Assembly (NCBI GenBank): GCA_900696465.1
Contig: CAADGE010000048.1
Span: 1 to 64,000 of the forward strand
DNA: 64,000 nt
Direction of reading: 5' to 3'
Origin: an uncultured Planctomycetota bacterium
Lineage (GTDB): Bacteria; Planctomycetota; Phycisphaerae; UBA1845; UTPLA1
Below the pieces are notes generated by a model. It was not told the DNA's origin, searched no databases, and saw only the letters and a program-made list of their open reading frames with translations. Shown one piece after another: positions 63,493-64,000 of the stretch. How positions within the stretch are numbered: position 1 is the first letter of the stretch; the number at the start of each line of letters is the position of its first letter. Position numbers and translations under genes: made by a program.

Positions 63493-63786
63493 CGCTATCC
63501 CTCCGAGTATGCCGGAAGTTGATGTATACAGTTACCGATCTGGCCTTGGGCGCATGCCCGCCGACCGCTGTGGCCGGAGAAGGCCGGTAGCGTACGTGAA
63601 TCCGCGGTCTTTCGGAAGCGGTCTCCCTTCAACGCCGTGCCGGATGTCGATGAGGCATTGCGGGGCACGAATACGCTGCTTCATTTCATCTTGACTCGGC
63701 CGATATTATAATGCCTGCCCGTGGCGACGCGCCTCACAGGGACGTGCGGCCCGCCGCGGGGTTGAGTCATTGCGCGGGGTGAAACC
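63493..63786. other. Divergent upstream region of transketolase and murA
   Basis: 294 bases with the promoters of tkt (leftward) and murA (rightward). The locally AT-rich patch at about 63680-63715 (TGACTCGGCCGATATTATAA) contains a TATTATAAT-like element that could be a -10 box for the rightward gene. No RNA gene is visible. Confidence 0.4.
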
Positions 63787-64000
63787 GTGGACTATTTCGA
63801 AATCACAGGCGGCAATCGCCTTCGGGGCACCTTGACCGTCAACGGTTCGAAGAACGCGGCCCTGCCGATCATGGCCGCTTCGATATTGACGGACGGCGAG
63901 ACGGTGCTCAAGGGCGTGCCGCGTCTGGAAGACGTCAAGCATCTTTCCGGCCTGCTGGAGAAGCTCGGGGTCAACGTCTGGCGCGGTGAGAATGGCGATC
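63787..64000 (+). CDS. murA: UDP-N-acetylglucosamine 1-carboxyvinyltransferase, 5' part
   Basis: 71 codons before the right edge. GTG 63787 follows GGGGTGAAACC. The start VDYFEITGGNRLRGTLTVNG and SKNAALPIMAASILTDGETV are the classical MurA N-terminus; the Lys/Asn in GSKNA bind substrate. The enzyme adds enolpyruvate to UDP-GlcNAc, the first committed step of peptidoglycan synthesis, in the cytoplasm. The rest, including the fosfomycin-target Cys region, lies outside the window. It is complete at the 5' end. Confidence 0.93.
   Translation, partial: MDYFEITGGNRLRGTLTVNGSKNAALPIMAASILTDGETVLKGVPRLEDVKHLSGLLEKLGVNVWRGENGD

Overview
The window is GC-rich bacterial chromosome that reads as a planctomycete, most likely a Phycisphaerae-like lineage. 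The evidence is the mix of families: Hanks-type Ser/Thr kinases with one membrane segment and TPR tails, two ECF-type sigma factors next to kinases, secreted proteins built from GACCLP cysteine modules, DCNxNGIPDECD repeats, thrombospondin-type-3 calcium repeats and dockerin-like tails, a PEP-CTERM protein, a pseudopilin with the H-X9-DG signature, and membrane proteins starting with a CPxC...CPEC zinc ribbon. The species cannot be named from sequence alone.

Layout. 1-10.8 kb: a truncated lipoprotein-like repeat protein, a polytopic membrane protein, a Flp-like small membrane protein, a BNR propeller with a MoaD/ThiS-like protein, ispE, a SpoVG-zinc-ribbon protein, a GACCLP/dockerin secreted protein and a haem-motif protein. 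10.8-19.9 kb: a kinase divergent from a sigma factor, tRNA-Leu(GAG), a Rieske-flavodoxin fusion, a decayed zeta-toxin-like gene with its small partner, a MoxR-like ATPase, a membrane glycosyltransferase and tRNA-Ser(GCU). 19.9-33.6 kb: an accessory region beginning at tRNA-Ser. It holds a sigma factor/kinase pair and three large secreted or surface genes (three 7-bladed RCC1 propellers; one 7-copy FG-GAP propeller; a Gly-rich lipoprotein). Each of the three is followed by an imperfect 95-156 bp repeat ending in a copy of the tRNA-Ser 3' end. 33.7-37.2 kb: an XRE/PBP-like regulator divergent from a pseudopilin, PEP-CTERM, solute-binding lipoprotein operon, with a perfect palindrome in the 34-bp gap. 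38.0-44.1 kb: a zinc-finger kinase with TPRs and a giant beta-helix protein.

44.2-64 kb is mostly housekeeping: PhnP-like hydrolase, L,D-transpeptidase, PHP metallohydrolase, 3-hydroxyanthranilate dioxygenase, lipoate ligase, two glycosyltransferases, YlbF protein, RNase R, the glycine cleavage genes gcvT-gcvH-gcvP (fused P protein), transketolase and the start of murA. Lipoate ligase and GcvH fit together functionally, since GcvH needs lipoylation.

The most unusual features are the cassette-like tRNA-Ser accessory array, the compact divergent regulator/binding-protein operon, and the zeta-toxin-like gene broken by an exact 10-bp tandem duplication. All functions are read from motifs; no database search was run.
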